Shown: positions 34,144-43,799, counted from the first letter of the stretch. The stretch is DNA of 64,000 bases from Loktanella sp. IMCC34160 (GCF_004145845.1 NZ_SELP01000004.1:124001-188000), one strand, 5' to 3'. Numbers and translations are program-made. The notes: generated by a model not told the origin, from the sequence alone.

Positions 34144-35499
34144 ATGGCATTCGATTTTGACCTTTTCGTCATTGGTGGCGGGTCCGGCGGGGTCCGGGCG
34201 GCACGGGTGGCGGCCGCGACCGGGGCAAAGGTTGCACTGGCCGAGGAATATCGGATGGGCGGCACCTGCGTGATCCGGGGCTGCGTGCCGAAAAAGCTGA
34301 TGGTCTTCGCCAGCGAATTTCACGAGGCCATGTCGGACGCGCGCGCCTATGGCTGGGACGTGCAGGACGGATCGTTCAACTGGACCACGTTCCGGGGCAA
34401 GCTGGACGCCGAACTTGACCGGCTGGAAGGGGTCTATCGGCGGTTGCTGGACGGGTCCGGCGTGACCGTGTTCGACGCCCGCGCCGCGCTGGCCGACCCG
34501 CATACGGTGACCCTGTCGACAGGTGAGACGAAGACCGCCAAGCATATCCTTGTCGCCACCGGCGGCCGCCCCGTCCTGCCGGATATGCCGGGGGCTGGGC
34601 TGGGCATCACCTCGAACGAGATTTTCAAGCTGAACCAACTGCCTGACAGCATCCTGATCGTCGGCGGCGGTTATATCGCCTGCGAATTCGCGGGCATCCT
34701 GAACGGGCTGGGCGTGAAGGTGACTCAGTTCTACCGGGGCGCGCAGATCCTGCGCGGCTTTGATGGCGAAGCGCGGGGGCTGATTGCCGACCAGATGCGC
34801 GAACGCGGGGTCGACCTGCATTGCGGCACCAACATCCTGTCGATGGAGCAGGTTGACGGCGGCGTCCGGGTCAAGGGATCGAACGGGTCCGAGGCGACCT
34901 ATGGTCAGGTCATGTTCGCCACTGGCCGGGTCCCCAATACCGACGGCATCGGGTTGGAAGAGGCCGGGGTGAAGATCGGCCGCCGGGGTGAAATCGTCGT
35001 GGATGACTATTCCCAGACCGCGGTGCCGTCGATCTATGCGGTGGGCGATGTGACCAACCGGGTCAACCTGACCCCTGTGGCAATCCGCGAAGGCATGGCG
35101 TTCGTCGAAACCGTGTTCAAGGGCAACCCGACGCCGGTCGATCACGATCTGATCCCCTCGGCCGTCTTTACCCAGCCCGAATTCGGCACCGTCGGCCTGT
35201 CCGAAGAGGACGCCCGCGAACAGGAACCGATCGAGGTCTATTGCACTTCGTTCAAGCCGATGAACCATTCCTTTGCGGGCCGGTCGGATCGGGTGATGAT
35301 GAAACTGATCGTCAGCAAGGCCACCCGCAAGGTTTTGGGCTGTCATATCGTCGCGGACCACGCGGGCGAGCTGATCCAGATGGTTGGCATCGCGGTCAAG
35401 ATGGGCGCCACGAAAGAGGACTTTGACCGAACCGTTGCGGTGCATCCGACGATCTCGGAAGAACTGGTAACGATGAAGGAACCGGTGCGCAGCGCTTGA
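34144..35499 (+). CDS. gor: Glutathione-disulfide reductase
   Basis: 451 residues from ATG 34144 with AAGGACAGG upstream; an in-frame ATG six codons earlier is possible. FAD-binding GGGSGGVRAARVAA, the redox pair Cys42/Cys47 in TCVIRGCVPKK, the NADPH-binding GGGYIACEFAGI with GKD-type basic residues, GDVTNRVNLTPVA and the C-terminal HPTISEELVTM with the active-site His-Glu pair identify a glutathione reductase rather than lipoamide dehydrogenase. It forms a homodimer in the cytosol. Follows rpiA, which supports NADPH generation only indirectly. Confidence 0.94.
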   Translation: MAFDFDLFVIGGGSGGVRAARVAAATGAKVALAEEYRMGGTCVIRGCVPKKLMVFASEFHEAMSDARAYGWDVQDGSFNWTTFRGKLDAELDRLEGVYRRLLDGSGVTVFDARAALADPHTVTLSTGETKTAKHILVATGGRPVLPDMPGAGLGITSNEIFKLNQLPDSILIVGGGYIACEFAGILNGLGVKVTQFYRGAQILRGFDGEARGLIADQMRERGVDLHCGTNILSMEQVDGGVRVKGSNGSEATYGQVMFATGRVPNTDGIGLEEAGVKIGRRGEIVVDDYSQTAVPSIYAVGDVTNRVNLTPVAIREGMAFVETVFKGNPTPVDHDLIPSAVFTQPEFGTVGLSEEDAREQEPIEVYCTSFKPMNHSFAGRSDRVMMKLIVSKATRKVLGCHIVADHAGELIQMVGIAVKMGATKEDFDRTVAVHPTISEELVTMKEPVRSA

Positions 35500-35593
35500 T
35501 TTTCCGCGCTGAACGCACAAGTTGAAAGACAACCCGGTGTGCGGCCTGTCCGCGCCGCCGGAGATTGGAAACAGGAAGGACCAAAGGTAACCG

Positions 35594-36808
35594 ATGGCTG
35601 GAAACTACGGCGGCCCCTGGGGCGGCGGCGGAAACCGTGGCCCGCGCGGCGGCGATGGCGGCGACAATGGCAATGGCGACGACCGAAACCGGGGCCCGCA
35701 GCGCCCGAACGAACCGCAGATCCCCGAACTTGACGAGCTGATGAACAAGGGGCGCGAACAGCTTCGCGTTCTGATGGGCGGCGGCGGCGGTGGCCGTGGT
35801 CCGGGTGGCACCGGCGGAAGCGGTGGCCCGTCCGGCCCCCTTCTGACAAAGGGCACCATCGGCCTTGGCGTCATTGGTGCCGCGATTCTTTGGGGGTTTG
35901 CCTCTTTCTACACGGTCAAGCCGGAAGAACGGTCGATCAACCTGTTCCTTGGCGAATACATGTCGACCGGCGAACCGGGCCTGAACTTTGCACCCTGGCC
36001 GGTGGTGACTGCCGAGGTTGAGCCGGTCACGACCGAGCGCAACATCGCGATCGGTACGGCCGCGTCGGGCCTTGATGCCGGCCTGATGCTGACCGGGGAC
36101 GAAAATATCGTCGACATCGACTTTGAAGTGGTCTGGAACATTTCCAACCTACGCGATTACAAATTCAACCTTGCCGCGCCCGCCGCCACGATCGAAGCGG
36201 TGTCCGAGTCGGCCATGCGCGAAATCATCGCCCAGTCGGAAATGGCGCCGATCCTGAACCGGGACCGGGGCGCGATTGCCGACCGTCTGAAGGACCTGAT
36301 CCAGTCCACTCTCGACAGCTATGACAGCGGGGTCAACATCGTCCGTGTGAACCTGAACGCGGCCGAACCGCCCTCGACCGAGGTGGCAGTCACCGACATC
36401 GACGGAAACCAGCGCCGCACCTCGCCGCTGGATGCCTTCCGCGACGTGCAGGACGCCGAACAGGAACGTGACCAGCTTCAGAACCGTGCAGATGCCTATG
36501 CCAACCGGGCACTTGCCGAAGCGCGGGGTCAATCGGCCCAGCTTCTGGAAGAGGCCGAAGCCTACCGCGCGCAGGTCGTGAACGAAGCCAGCGGTGAAGC
36601 CAGCCGGTTCAGCGCCGTTCTGGCAGAATACCGCAATGCGCCGGAAGTGACCCGCAAGCGCCTGTACCTCGAAACGATGGAACAGGTTCTGGGTGGCGTC
36701 GACATCATCCTGCTGGATGATGGCGCGGGGGATGGCGGCAATGGTGTCGTGCCATACCTGCCCCTGAATGAAATTCGCCGAAGCACCACCACGGGAGGGT
36801 CGAACTGA
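35594..36808 (+). CDS. hflK: FtsH protease modulator HflK
   Basis: 404 residues. The N-terminal 80 residues are Gly/Arg/Pro-rich and cytosolic (GGPWGGGGNRGPRGG), followed by one membrane helix (GTIGLGVIGAAILWGFASFY, about 95-114) and a periplasmic SPFH/Band-7 domain (about 115-345): FYTVKPEERSINLFLGEY, ENIVDIDFEVVWNISNL, SAMREIIAQSEMAPIL. HflK and HflC form a cage around FtsH that controls membrane protein degradation. Stop and hflC start overlap by one base. Confidence 0.96.
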   Translation: MAGNYGGPWGGGGNRGPRGGDGGDNGNGDDRNRGPQRPNEPQIPELDELMNKGREQLRVLMGGGGGGRGPGGTGGSGGPSGPLLTKGTIGLGVIGAAILWGFASFYTVKPEERSINLFLGEYMSTGEPGLNFAPWPVVTAEVEPVTTERNIAIGTAASGLDAGLMLTGDENIVDIDFEVVWNISNLRDYKFNLAAPAATIEAVSESAMREIIAQSEMAPILNRDRGAIADRLKDLIQSTLDSYDSGVNIVRVNLNAAEPPSTEVAVTDIDGNQRRTSPLDAFRDVQDAEQERDQLQNRADAYANRALAEARGQSAQLLEEAEAYRAQVVNEASGEASRFSAVLAEYRNAPEVTRKRLYLETMEQVLGGVDIILLDDGAGDGGNGVVPYLPLNEIRRSTTTGGSN

Positions 36809-37707
36809 TGCGCAAGACTGCTTTGCTTCTGCCCGCTTTCGTGGCGCTTGTGGCCGCTGGCCTGGCCTCTATCTTCATCGTGGATGAACGCGAAAAGGTG
36901 CTGGTCCTGCAATTCGGACAGATTGTCCGGGTCGAGGACGATCCCGGCATCGGGTTCCGCATCCCGATCTTCCAGCAGGTTGTCAAATACGATGACCGTA
37001 TCCTGTCGATCGACATGGACCCGCTGGAAGTCACGCCGCTGGATGACCGCCGTCTGATCGTGGACGCCTTCGCGCGGTTCCGGATCAACGACGTGGAACA
37101 GTTCCGTCAAGCCACCGGTGCCGGTGGCGATCAGGCGATTTTTGTCGCCAGCCGCCGGCTCGACTCGATCCTGCGCGCCGCGACGCGAGAGGTGCTTGGT
37201 TCGGTCAGCTCCAATGACATCCTGTCGACGGATCGGGCCGCGCTGATGCTGCGTATCCGTAACGCCGCAATTTCCGAAGCCAATGCGCTGGGTCTTCTGG
37301 TGATCGACGTGCGCCTGAAGCGGACCGACCTGCCGCCCGCGAACCTTGAGGCGACCTTCCGCCGGATGGTGGCCGAACGGGAACGCGAGGCCGAAGACGA
37401 ACGCGCCCGTGGCCGCGAAGCCGCGCAGCGTATCCGTGCACAGGCCGACCGGACCGTGGTGGAACGGGTGTCTGACGCGACCCGTCAGGCGGAAATCATC
37501 CGTGGTGAGGCCGACGCCGAGCGGAACCGCATCTTTGCCGAAGCCTTTGGCGAAGACCCGGAATTCTTTGAATTCTACCGCTCGATGACCGCCTATCAGA
37601 ATTCGCTGCGTCCCGGGTCCACCTCTTTGGTGCTGACCCCGGACAATGAATTCTTCAACTACCTGAAGTCGGACAGCGGTGCCGACGCGGACGCCTCGGC
37701 CAACTGA
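36808..37707 (+). CDS. hflC: FtsH protease modulator HflC
   Basis: 299 residues. One N-terminal signal anchor (LLLPAFVALVAAGLASIFIV) and an SPFH domain: VDEREKVLVLQFGQIVRV, DRRLIVDAFARFRINDVEQFR, STDRAALMLRIRNAAISEANALGLLVIDVRLKRTDLP, then the coiled RERE/KAEA-type helix (EREREAEDERARGREAAQRIRAQADR) and FAEAFGEDPEFFEFYRSM. It partners HflK. The gene starts in the hflK stop and ends in the start codon of the DUF2065 gene, a tight operon. Confidence 0.96.
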   Translation: MRKTALLLPAFVALVAAGLASIFIVDEREKVLVLQFGQIVRVEDDPGIGFRIPIFQQVVKYDDRILSIDMDPLEVTPLDDRRLIVDAFARFRINDVEQFRQATGAGGDQAIFVASRRLDSILRAATREVLGSVSSNDILSTDRAALMLRIRNAAISEANALGLLVIDVRLKRTDLPPANLEATFRRMVAEREREAEDERARGREAAQRIRAQADRTVVERVSDATRQAEIIRGEADAERNRIFAEAFGEDPEFFEFYRSMTAYQNSLRPGSTSLVLTPDNEFFNYLKSDSGADADASAN

Positions 37708-37913
37708 TGGCAGAGGTGTTGGCCACCGCGCTACTGGCGCTGGGCCTTGTCTTCGTGGTGGAGGGGCTGATCTACGCGGTCGCCCCCTCCATCATCGAAG
37801 ATCTTCTGGACGCAATGCGGCGGATGCCAATGGATCAGCGGCGGGCCTTCGGGCTGGGCGCGCTGGCGTTTGGCGTGGTTCTGGTCTGGATCGCAAAGGG
37901 GCTTGGCGCCTGA
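37707..37913 (+). CDS. DUF2065 (YjeT-like) membrane protein
   Basis: 68 residues with two membrane helices (TALLALGLVFVVEGLIYAVAP and FGLGALAFGVVLVWIAKGL) flanking a short MRRMPMDQRRAFG loop, the DUF2065/YjeT pattern. The family is commonly encoded right after hflKC, as here with a one-base overlap. Function unknown; an accessory to the FtsH-HflKC complex is a reasonable inference. Confidence 0.88.
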   Translation: MAEVLATALLALGLVFVVEGLIYAVAPSIIEDLLDAMRRMPMDQRRAFGLGALAFGVVLVWIAKGLGA

Positions 37914-38046
37914 CCGGCGGCTTCACGCGCAAGTGACGGAATGCGATCCGGGATTGCGTTGAACCCGGCGACCCTTAGGATGACATTCAGCCCCGGAGGG
38001 TCACCGGTTTCCACCGGTGACGGCAATGGAAACAAGGAGGTCCATC

Positions 38047-39501
38047 GTGACGAGCAAAGCAATTTCCCTGACCCGGCGGGACGAGGGGAAACTTCGTGCG
38101 GGCGTGACCGCACTGGTCCTTGGTCTGGCCCTTGCGCTGGCGCAGGCCCTGCCCATCGGGGCGCAGGACCGGCCGGCAAGCTTTGCCGATCTGGCAGAGC
38201 AGGTCAGCCCGGCAGTGGTCAATATCACCACCTCGACCGTTGTGGCGGCCAACACCGGCCCGCAGGGCGTTGTGCCCGAAGGATCCCCGTTCGAAGATTT
38301 CTTCCGCGACTTTCAGGACCGGGGCAACAATGGTCCGCGCCGATCCTCGGCGCTCGGCTCTGGCTTCGTGATCTCCGCGGACGGGTTTATCGTGACCAAC
38401 AATCACGTCATCGAAGGCGCCGATGAAATCCTGATCGAGTTTTTCTCGGGTGACGAGTTGCCCGCCGAATTGGTCGGCACTGACCCCAACACCGATATCG
38501 CCCTTTTGAAGGTCGATGCGCAGGGGCTGGCCTTTGTGCCTTTCGGCGACAGTGACACCGCCCGCGTGGGCGATTGGGTCATGGCCATGGGCAACCCGCT
38601 TGGCCAAGGGTTCTCGGTCTCGGCCGGGATCGTATCGGCCCGCAACCGGGAACTGTCGGGCACCTATGACGACTACATCCAGACTGACGCGGCGATCAAC
38701 CGGGGCAACTCTGGCGGGCCGCTGTTCAATCTGGACGGTGAGGTGATTGGCGTGAATACCGCGATCCTGTCGCCAAACGGCGGGTCCATCGGGATCGGCT
38801 TTTCCATGGCGTCGAATGTGGTTACCAATGTTGTCGATCAGCTGAAGGAATACGGGGAAACCCGGCGCGGCTGGCTGGGCGTCCGCATTCAGGACGTGAC
38901 CGAAGACATGGTCGAGGCGATTGAAGGGCTTGAGGTGGCGCGTGGCGCGATGGTGTCGGACGTGCCTGAAGGCCCGGCCCTGGATGGTGGTGTCGAAGCC
39001 GGTGATGTCATCACGTCTTTCGACGGGATCGAAATCGCCGACACCCGCGAACTGGTCCGTATCGTCGGCAATTCGCCCGTGGGCAAAACGGTCGAGGTGA
39101 TCGTGCTGCGCGATGGTGAACCGGTGACACTTGCCGTGACCCTTGGCCGCCGCGAAACCGCCGAGGCCGCTGCCTTCCCCGCCGAGGAACCGGAAGTGGT
39201 GGAACAGGCCCAGGTGCTTGGACTGACCCTGTCCGAGATCACGCCCGAGCTTGCCGATCAGTTCAGCCTGACACTGTCGGACGGGCTGGTCATCACCGAG
39301 GTTGCACCGGAGTCGGACGCCGAATCCAAGGGACTTGTCCCCGGCGATCTGATCACCGAGGCAGGCCAGCAACCGGTCGCGAGTGTTGAAGACCTTGAAG
39401 CGCGGATCGAAGAGGCCCGCGAAGCAGGGCGGAAATCGATCCTCCTGCTGATCCGCCGCGGCGGCGACCCGCGATTCGTGGCGCTGGGTTTGGACGAATA
39501 G
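38047..39501 (+). CDS. degP: Periplasmic Do/DegP-type serine protease
   Basis: 484 residues from GTG 38047, chosen because AAGGAGG ends six bases upstream; an open extension begins at 38017. A signal peptide (hydrophobic 19-36, cut near GAQ-DR) is followed by the trypsin-like domain with His120 (VTNNHVIE), Asp150 (DPNTDIALLKV) and Ser222 (NRGNSGGPLF), then two PDZ domains (about 275-375 and 390-480; GWLGVRIQDV, GLVPGDLITEAG). It degrades or refolds damaged envelope proteins. Placement after hflKC-DUF2065 gives an envelope quality-control cluster. Confidence 0.95.
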   Translation: MTSKAISLTRRDEGKLRAGVTALVLGLALALAQALPIGAQDRPASFADLAEQVSPAVVNITTSTVVAANTGPQGVVPEGSPFEDFFRDFQDRGNNGPRRSSALGSGFVISADGFIVTNNHVIEGADEILIEFFSGDELPAELVGTDPNTDIALLKVDAQGLAFVPFGDSDTARVGDWVMAMGNPLGQGFSVSAGIVSARNRELSGTYDDYIQTDAAINRGNSGGPLFNLDGEVIGVNTAILSPNGGSIGIGFSMASNVVTNVVDQLKEYGETRRGWLGVRIQDVTEDMVEAIEGLEVARGAMVSDVPEGPALDGGVEAGDVITSFDGIEIADTRELVRIVGNSPVGKTVEVIVLRDGEPVTLAVTLGRRETAEAAAFPAEEPEVVEQAQVLGLTLSEITPELADQFSLTLSDGLVITEVAPESDAESKGLVPGDLITEAGQQPVASVEDLEARIEEAREAGRKSILLLIRRGGDPRFVALGLDE

Positions 39502-39524
39502 GTCCGATACCATTCGAACTGGAG

Positions 39525-39550
39525 AAGGGGCGGTCGTCGAACCGCCCCTT
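39525..39550. terminator. Bidirectional terminator degP/NUDIX
   Basis: AAGGGGCGGT (39525-39534) and ACCGCCCCTT (39541-39550) form a perfect 10-bp stem with a 6-base loop between the convergent degP and NUDIX genes. TTGTCTATTT follows on the plus side. Confidence 0.75.
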
Positions 39551-39552
39551 GT

Positions 39553-40008
39553 CTATTTCTGGATCGGCTCGAGCGGGTCGTAGGCTGGCGCTCCGGGGTC
39601 CTTCCACGCGACCGCGGCAAGACTGTCAGGTTTTGCGCGAAGCCGCGACAACTCCTCTCGGGTGACCCAGCGGCGGTGTGTCACCACCCCTTCCGGGTCG
39701 GTCCAGTCGCCGGTGAGATTGCCGCTGATGATCCGGCACCGGAAATAGATATCGACCTGATGGAAAGCGCCGCCCGGATCGTGAAATTCGTTCACCAGAC
39801 AGGGGGCGCCAACCGCAACCTCCAACCCGCATTCCTCCATCACCTCGCGGGCAAGGTTTTCGGGCAGGCTTTGATGCGGTTCGGCCCCGCCGCCGGGTGC
39901 ACACCACAGATGAGTGCGGCCTTTCCAAGCATTCACGATCAGCAACCGATTATCGTGCATGATAATCGCGCGGGTCGCGATCCGGATGGGGCGGGGCGGC
40001 TGTGCCAT
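39553..40008 (-). CDS. NUDIX hydrolase
   Basis: 151 residues. The Nudix box is readable as GGGAEPHQSLPENLAREVMEECGLEV (read in two parts around residues 45-70): the REVMEECGL catalytic core is intact, while the first conserved Glu of GX5E is Gln (HQSLPE). Upstream RIATRAIIMHDNRLLIVNAW is the usual first strand. The family cleaves nucleoside diphosphates linked to another moiety; substrate cannot be predicted. Convergent with degP and divergent from the lipase-like gene. Confidence 0.85.
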   Translation of the reverse strand: MAQPPRPIRIATRAIIMHDNRLLIVNAWKGRTHLWCAPGGGAEPHQSLPENLAREVMEECGLEVAVGAPCLVNEFHDPGGAFHQVDIYFRCRIISGNLTGDWTDPEGVVTHRRWVTREELSRLRAKPDSLAAVAWKDPGAPAYDPLEPIQK

Positions 40009-40097
40009 GGCGCCAAATTGCCGGTTCTGGCATACTGACGCAAGGTCAGGATGACCTCACCTTATAACCGACCTGGGCAACTCTTATCTTTGACCCC

Positions 40098-40847
40098 ATG
40101 AAACGCCTTGTCGCCCTTTTTGCCCTGTTGGCCCTATCCGCAACGCCGCTGCGTGCCACGCCTTCGCCGGATACGGATTGCGTGGTTCTGCTGCATGGGC
40201 TGGCCCGGTCGGATTTCTCGCTTGCGCCGATGGAGCTGGTGCTTGAGCGGGAAGGCTATTTCGTCGTCAATTCCGGCTACCCCTCAACGGAACAGACCAT
40301 CCAGACCCTCGTCGATATTGCCTTGCCCCGCGATGTAGAGGCCTGTGGCGACAGGACCGTGAACTTTGTCACCCATTCAATGGGCGGCATCCTTGTCCGG
40401 GCGTGGCTGACGAAACACCGGCCCGCGAAAATGGGCCGCGTGGTGATGATGGGGCCGCCGAACCACGGGTCGGAACTGGTGGATATGTTCGGGGATTTCG
40501 AGCCGTTCCAATGGGTCAACGGCCCGGCGGGGCTGCAATTGGGCACCGCCGAGACCAGCCTGCCCAATTCCCTTGCCCTGCCAAGTTACGAGGTGGGGAT
40601 CATCGCCGGGAACCAATCCCTGAACCCCATCTATTCCAGCCTGATCGAGGGGCCGGATGACGGTAAGGTCTCGGTCGCCTCGACCCGGATGGACGGGATG
40701 CGCGACCATATCGTCCTGCCGGTCACCCATACCTTCATGATGAACAACCCGCTGGTTATGGCGCAGGTCATCGCCTTTCTGGACAGCGGGCGGTTTGACC
40801 GCAGCCTGACCCTGACCGGCGTGATCTTCGGCGAAGACGACAGCTAG
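40098..40847 (+). CDS. Secreted alpha/beta-hydrolase (lipase-like)
   Basis: 249 residues with a Sec signal peptide ([20 protein letters not shown], cut at about 20). The hydrolase core shows the oxyanion-hole segment [14 protein letters not shown] and the nucleophile elbow THSMGG (Ser94), with [13 protein letters not shown] after it, as in lipase class 2/LipA-like periplasmic enzymes. A late His in LPVTHTFMM can complete the triad. A conserved protein in proteobacteria, substrate unknown. Its stop codon lies inside a 107-bp near-palindromic element. Confidence 0.8.
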   Translation: MKRLVALFALLALSATPLRATPSPDTDCVVLLHGLARSDFSLAPMELVLEREGYFVVNSGYPSTEQTIQTLVDIALPRDVEACGDRTVNFVTHSMGGILVRAWLTKHRPAKMGRVVMMGPPNHGSELVDMFGDFEPFQWVNGPAGLQLGTAETSLPNSLALPSYEVGIIAGNQSLNPIYSSLIEGPDDGKVSVASTRMDGMRDHIVLPVTHTFMMNNPLVMAQVIAFLDSGRFDRSLTLTGVIFGEDDS

Positions 40848-40950
40848 AGCGTCTGACGAAATACCTGAAGCAACAAGAATCACCTAACGCTTTGAAATCT
40901 TGGATTTCAGGCAGCGTTAGGTGATTCAGGTTTTTCGCATGACGCTTTAG
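40844..40950. repeat. 107-bp near-palindromic element
   Basis: Ends read CTAGAGCGTCTGACGAAA and, on the other strand, CTAAAGCGTCATGCGAAA; both arms continue with ACCTGAA, then AATCACCTAACGCT and TGAAATC. The inner arms AATCACCTAACGCT/AGCGTTAGGTGATT (14 bp) and TGAAATC/GATTTCA (7 bp) are perfect. The whole can fold into one long hairpin. It contains both stop codons of the convergent lipase-like (TAG) and purK (TAA) genes, so it probably also acts as a bidirectional terminator. Resembles dispersed palindromic elements in related genomes. Confidence 0.8.
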
Positions 40951-42020
40951 GACGCGGGGCCGGTCACCCGGTTGACGTGCCCCATCTTGCGGCCCGGCTT
41001 GGCCTCGGCCTTGCCGTAAAGATGGATCGCCGCATCTGTCCGCGCGATCTCGGGGATACGGTCCACGTCCGCGCCGATCAGGTTTTCCATCACCACGTTG
41101 GAATGGCGGCTGCCGTTGCCAAGGGGCCAGCCCGCAACCGCGCGAATGTGCTGTTCGAACTGGTCGATCGCACAGCCGTTCTGGGTCCAGTGGCCGGAAT
41201 TGTGCACGCGCGGCGCGATCTCGTTCACGATCAGCCCCGCAGGCGTCACGAACAGCTCTACCCCCATGACGCCAACGTAATCCAACGCGTTCAGGATCTT
41301 CGCGGCGATCAGAACCGCGTCGGTCCGCTGTGACGGCGACAGGCGGGCGGGCACGGTGGTGGTGTGCAGGATGCCGTCGCGGTGGACGTTTTCACCGGGG
41401 TCGAAACAGGCAACCGCCCCGTCCAGACCACGCGCGCCGATCACCGAGACCTCGTGGCTGAAGTCGACAAACCCCTCGTAGATCGACGGGGCACCGGCCA
41501 TGGCGTCCAGCGCGTCAGGGCCATCCTCTGCCGACCTGATCCGCGCCTGCCCCTTGCCGTCATAGCCGAAACGGCGGGTCTTCAGGATCGCGGGCGTGCC
41601 GATTTCTTCAATGGCCTCTGCCATATCCTGGGCATCGTCGACAGCGGCAAAGGGGGCGGTCTGAAGCCCCAGATCGGTCAGGAACGCCTTTTCGGTCAAC
41701 CGGTCCTGGCTGACGGCAAGCGCCTTGCGGTTCGGACGGATCGGTTTCAGCGATTCCAGCAGGTCCAGCGCCGAGGTCGGGATATTCTCGAACTCGTAGG
41801 TGATGACATCGACAGCGCCCGCAAAGGCCCGCAGCGCCGCTTCATCCTCGTAGGCGGCGGTGGTTACCGCATCAGCCACCTGACCGGCGGGCGGGTTCGC
41901 GCCCGGCTCAAAGATATGGGTCTTGAACCCAAGCCGCGAGGCGGCCACCGAGAGCATCCGGCCCAGCTGGCCGCCGCCCAGAATACCAATGGTTGCACCG
42001 GGGGGCAGCATTTCAGTCAT
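40947..42020 (-). CDS. purK: N5-carboxyaminoimidazole ribonucleotide synthase
   Basis: 357 residues from the ATG at 42020, inside the end of purE (8-base overlap). ATP-grasp protein: N-terminal [40 protein letters not shown]-binding [28 protein letters not shown], and the C-terminal [18 protein letters not shown], all PurK hallmarks. It makes N5-CAIR from AIR, ATP and bicarbonate in de novo purine synthesis. Upstream open sequence was not used. Forms a purE-purK operon. Confidence 0.96.
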   Translation of the reverse strand: MTEMLPPGATIGILGGGQLGRMLSVAASRLGFKTHIFEPGANPPAGQVADAVTTAAYEDEAALRAFAGAVDVITYEFENIPTSALDLLESLKPIRPNRKALAVSQDRLTEKAFLTDLGLQTAPFAAVDDAQDMAEAIEEIGTPAILKTRRFGYDGKGQARIRSAEDGPDALDAMAGAPSIYEGFVDFSHEVSVIGARGLDGAVACFDPGENVHRDGILHTTTVPARLSPSQRTDAVLIAAKILNALDYVGVMGVELFVTPAGLIVNEIAPRVHNSGHWTQNGCAIDQFEQHIRAVAGWPLGNGSRHSNVVMENLIGADVDRIPEIARTDAAIHLYGKAEAKPGRKMGHVNRVTGPAS

Positions 42021-42501
42021 CGGACGGCTCATCAGGGATAGAGGCGGACAGGGCATCGCGCCACGCGTCCAGCCGGTCGGCAAGGGCGGGGTCCTGCAGG
42101 GCAAGGATACCTGCGGCCATGAGGCCCGCATTGGCGGCCCCTGCCGCGCCAATTGCCATGGTGGCAACCGGGAACCCCTTGGGCATCTGCACGATGGAAT
42201 ACAGGCTGTCGACACCGGACAGGGCACGTGTCTGGACCGGCACGCCGATCACCGGGACGCGGGTTTTCGACGCCATCATCCCGGGCAAGTGAGCTGCCCC
42301 GCCAGCCCCTGCGATGATCACCTGAAGGCCACGGCCCGCGGCCTCTTTCCCATAGTTCCACAGCCGGTCCGGGGTGCGGTGCGCCGAGACGATCTTGGTC
42401 TCATAGGCCACGCCCAATTCGTCCAGAATGGTTGCGGCCTCCTTCATCGTGGCCCAGTCCGACTGGCTGCCCATGATGATCCCGACCTTGACCTGCGCCA
42501 T
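42013..42501 (-). CDS. purE: N5-CAIR mutase
   Basis: 162 residues from ATG 42501. Class I Pur[63 protein letters not shown] and [39 protein letters not shown] are all typical, with the catalytic His in SAHRTP. It rearranges N5-CAIR to CAIR and forms an octamer. Overlaps purK by eight bases, consistent with translational coupling. Confidence 0.97.
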   Translation of the reverse strand: MAQVKVGIIMGSQSDWATMKEAATILDELGVAYETKIVSAHRTPDRLWNYGKEAAGRGLQVIIAGAGGAAHLPGMMASKTRVPVIGVPVQTRALSGVDSLYSIVQMPKGFPVATMAIGAAGAANAGLMAAGILALQDPALADRLDAWRDALSASIPDEPSDD

Positions 42502-42680
42502 ATTCGCCCCCGTCTGAAAGGAAGCGGCACTATAGCGGCGCTGCGGCGCGGCGCAATGGGGCGAAGGGCCGCCGGGGCAGGGAAAACGGGGCAAATCGCG
42601 GTCTTTCCTGACGTTCCGTCAGGCTTGCCTTTGCCCCGGCGCGCGCCCACCTTTCCGCAAGGTCAAACAGGGGGCGTGGG

Positions 42681-43799
42681 ATGCACGGCGTAGCCATTAC
42701 CGGTTCGGGGCTGTTCACCCCGCCCGAGGTTATCACAAATGACGAGCTGGTCGCGGCCTTCAACGCCTATGCGGACCGGTTCAACGCCGCCCATGCCGAT
42801 GCCATCGCGGCGGGGGAGGTGGCGGCGAAACCCCAATCCTCGGCCGAGTTCATCTTCAACGCCTCCGGCATCGAACGGCGGCATGTGATGGACAAGGCGG
42901 GGGTGCTGGACCCCGACAGGATGTGCCCGCGCCTTGACGCCCGGCCCGACGACGCCCCGTCGATCATGGCCGAGATGGGGGTTGATGCCTGCCGCAAGGC
43001 GCTGGACATGGCCGGGGTCGATCCGGGCGCGGTGGACGCGGTCATCTGCGCCGCCTCGAACCACGAACGGGCCTATCCGGCGATTGCCGTGGAAATCCAG
43101 TCTCTGTTGGGCACCAGCGGCTTCGCCTTTGATATGAACGTGGCCTGTTCCTCGGCCACTTTCGGCATCCAGACCGCCGCCGACATGATCCGCGCGGGCA
43201 GCATCCGCCGCGCGCTGGTGGTCAACCCCGAGATTTGCTCGGGCCACCTCGAATGGCGGGATAGGGATTGCCATTTCATCTTTGGCGATGTCGCCACGGC
43301 GGTTCTGCTGGAACGGGACGAGGGGTTGAGCGGTCCACGCTATCGCATTCTGTCCACCCGCTGCGCGACCCAGTTTTCCAACAACATCCGCAACAACAAT
43401 GGCTTCCTGCGCCGCGCCCATGACCAGATGGAAGATCGGCGCGACATGCAGTTCATGCAGGAAGGCCGCAAGGTGTTCAAAGAGGTGCTGCCGATGGTGT
43501 CAGCCCATATCGCCGGGCACATGCAGGACGAAGGCGTGACAGCGGACAGTTTGAAACGGCTGTGGCTGCATCAGGCCAACAAGACAATGAACGACTATAT
43601 CGGGAAGAAGGTGCTTGGCCGGACGCCAGAACGGGGCGAACAGCCCAATATCCTTCAGGACTACGCCAATACGTCCTCTGCCGGGTCGATCATCGCCTTT
43701 GCCCTGCATTCCGGCGACCTTGCCCCCGGCGACCGGGGACTGATCTGTTCCTTCGGGGCGGGCTATTCCGTCGGGTCGGTCATCGTCGAACGGGCATAG
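42681..43799 (+). CDS. Beta-ketoacyl-ACP synthase III-type protein
   Basis: 372 residues, longer than typical FabH (about 320), with an extra acidic insert near residues 25-85. The KAS III catalytic triad is complete: Cys156 (NVACSSATFG), His297 (WLHQANKTMNDY) and Asn330 (ANTSSAGS). The active-site context Ala-Cys-Ser-Ser-Ala and the long N-terminal region suggest a secondary KAS III rather than the main fatty-acid initiator, which usually sits in plsX-fabH. Role could be in secondary acyl chain priming; substrate unknown. Divergent from purE. Confidence 0.82.
   Translation: MHGVAITGSGLFTPPEVITNDELVAAFNAYADRFNAAHADAIAAGEVAAKPQSSAEFIFNASGIERRHVMDKAGVLDPDRMCPRLDARPDDAPSIMAEMGVDACRKALDMAGVDPGAVDAVICAASNHERAYPAIAVEIQSLLGTSGFAFDMNVACSSATFGIQTAADMIRAGSIRRALVVNPEICSGHLEWRDRDCHFIFGDVATAVLLERDEGLSGPRYRILSTRCATQFSNNIRNNNGFLRRAHDQMEDRRDMQFMQEGRKVFKEVLPMVSAHIAGHMQDEGVTADSLKRLWLHQANKTMNDYIGKKVLGRTPERGEQPNILQDYANTSSAGSIIAFALHSGDLAPGDRGLICSFGAGYSVGSVIVERA

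Noticed and set aside
42021-42227. Long N-terminal extension of PurK
   Set aside because: It lies inside purE in another frame and lacks similarity; the ATG at 42020 gives the standard PurK start.
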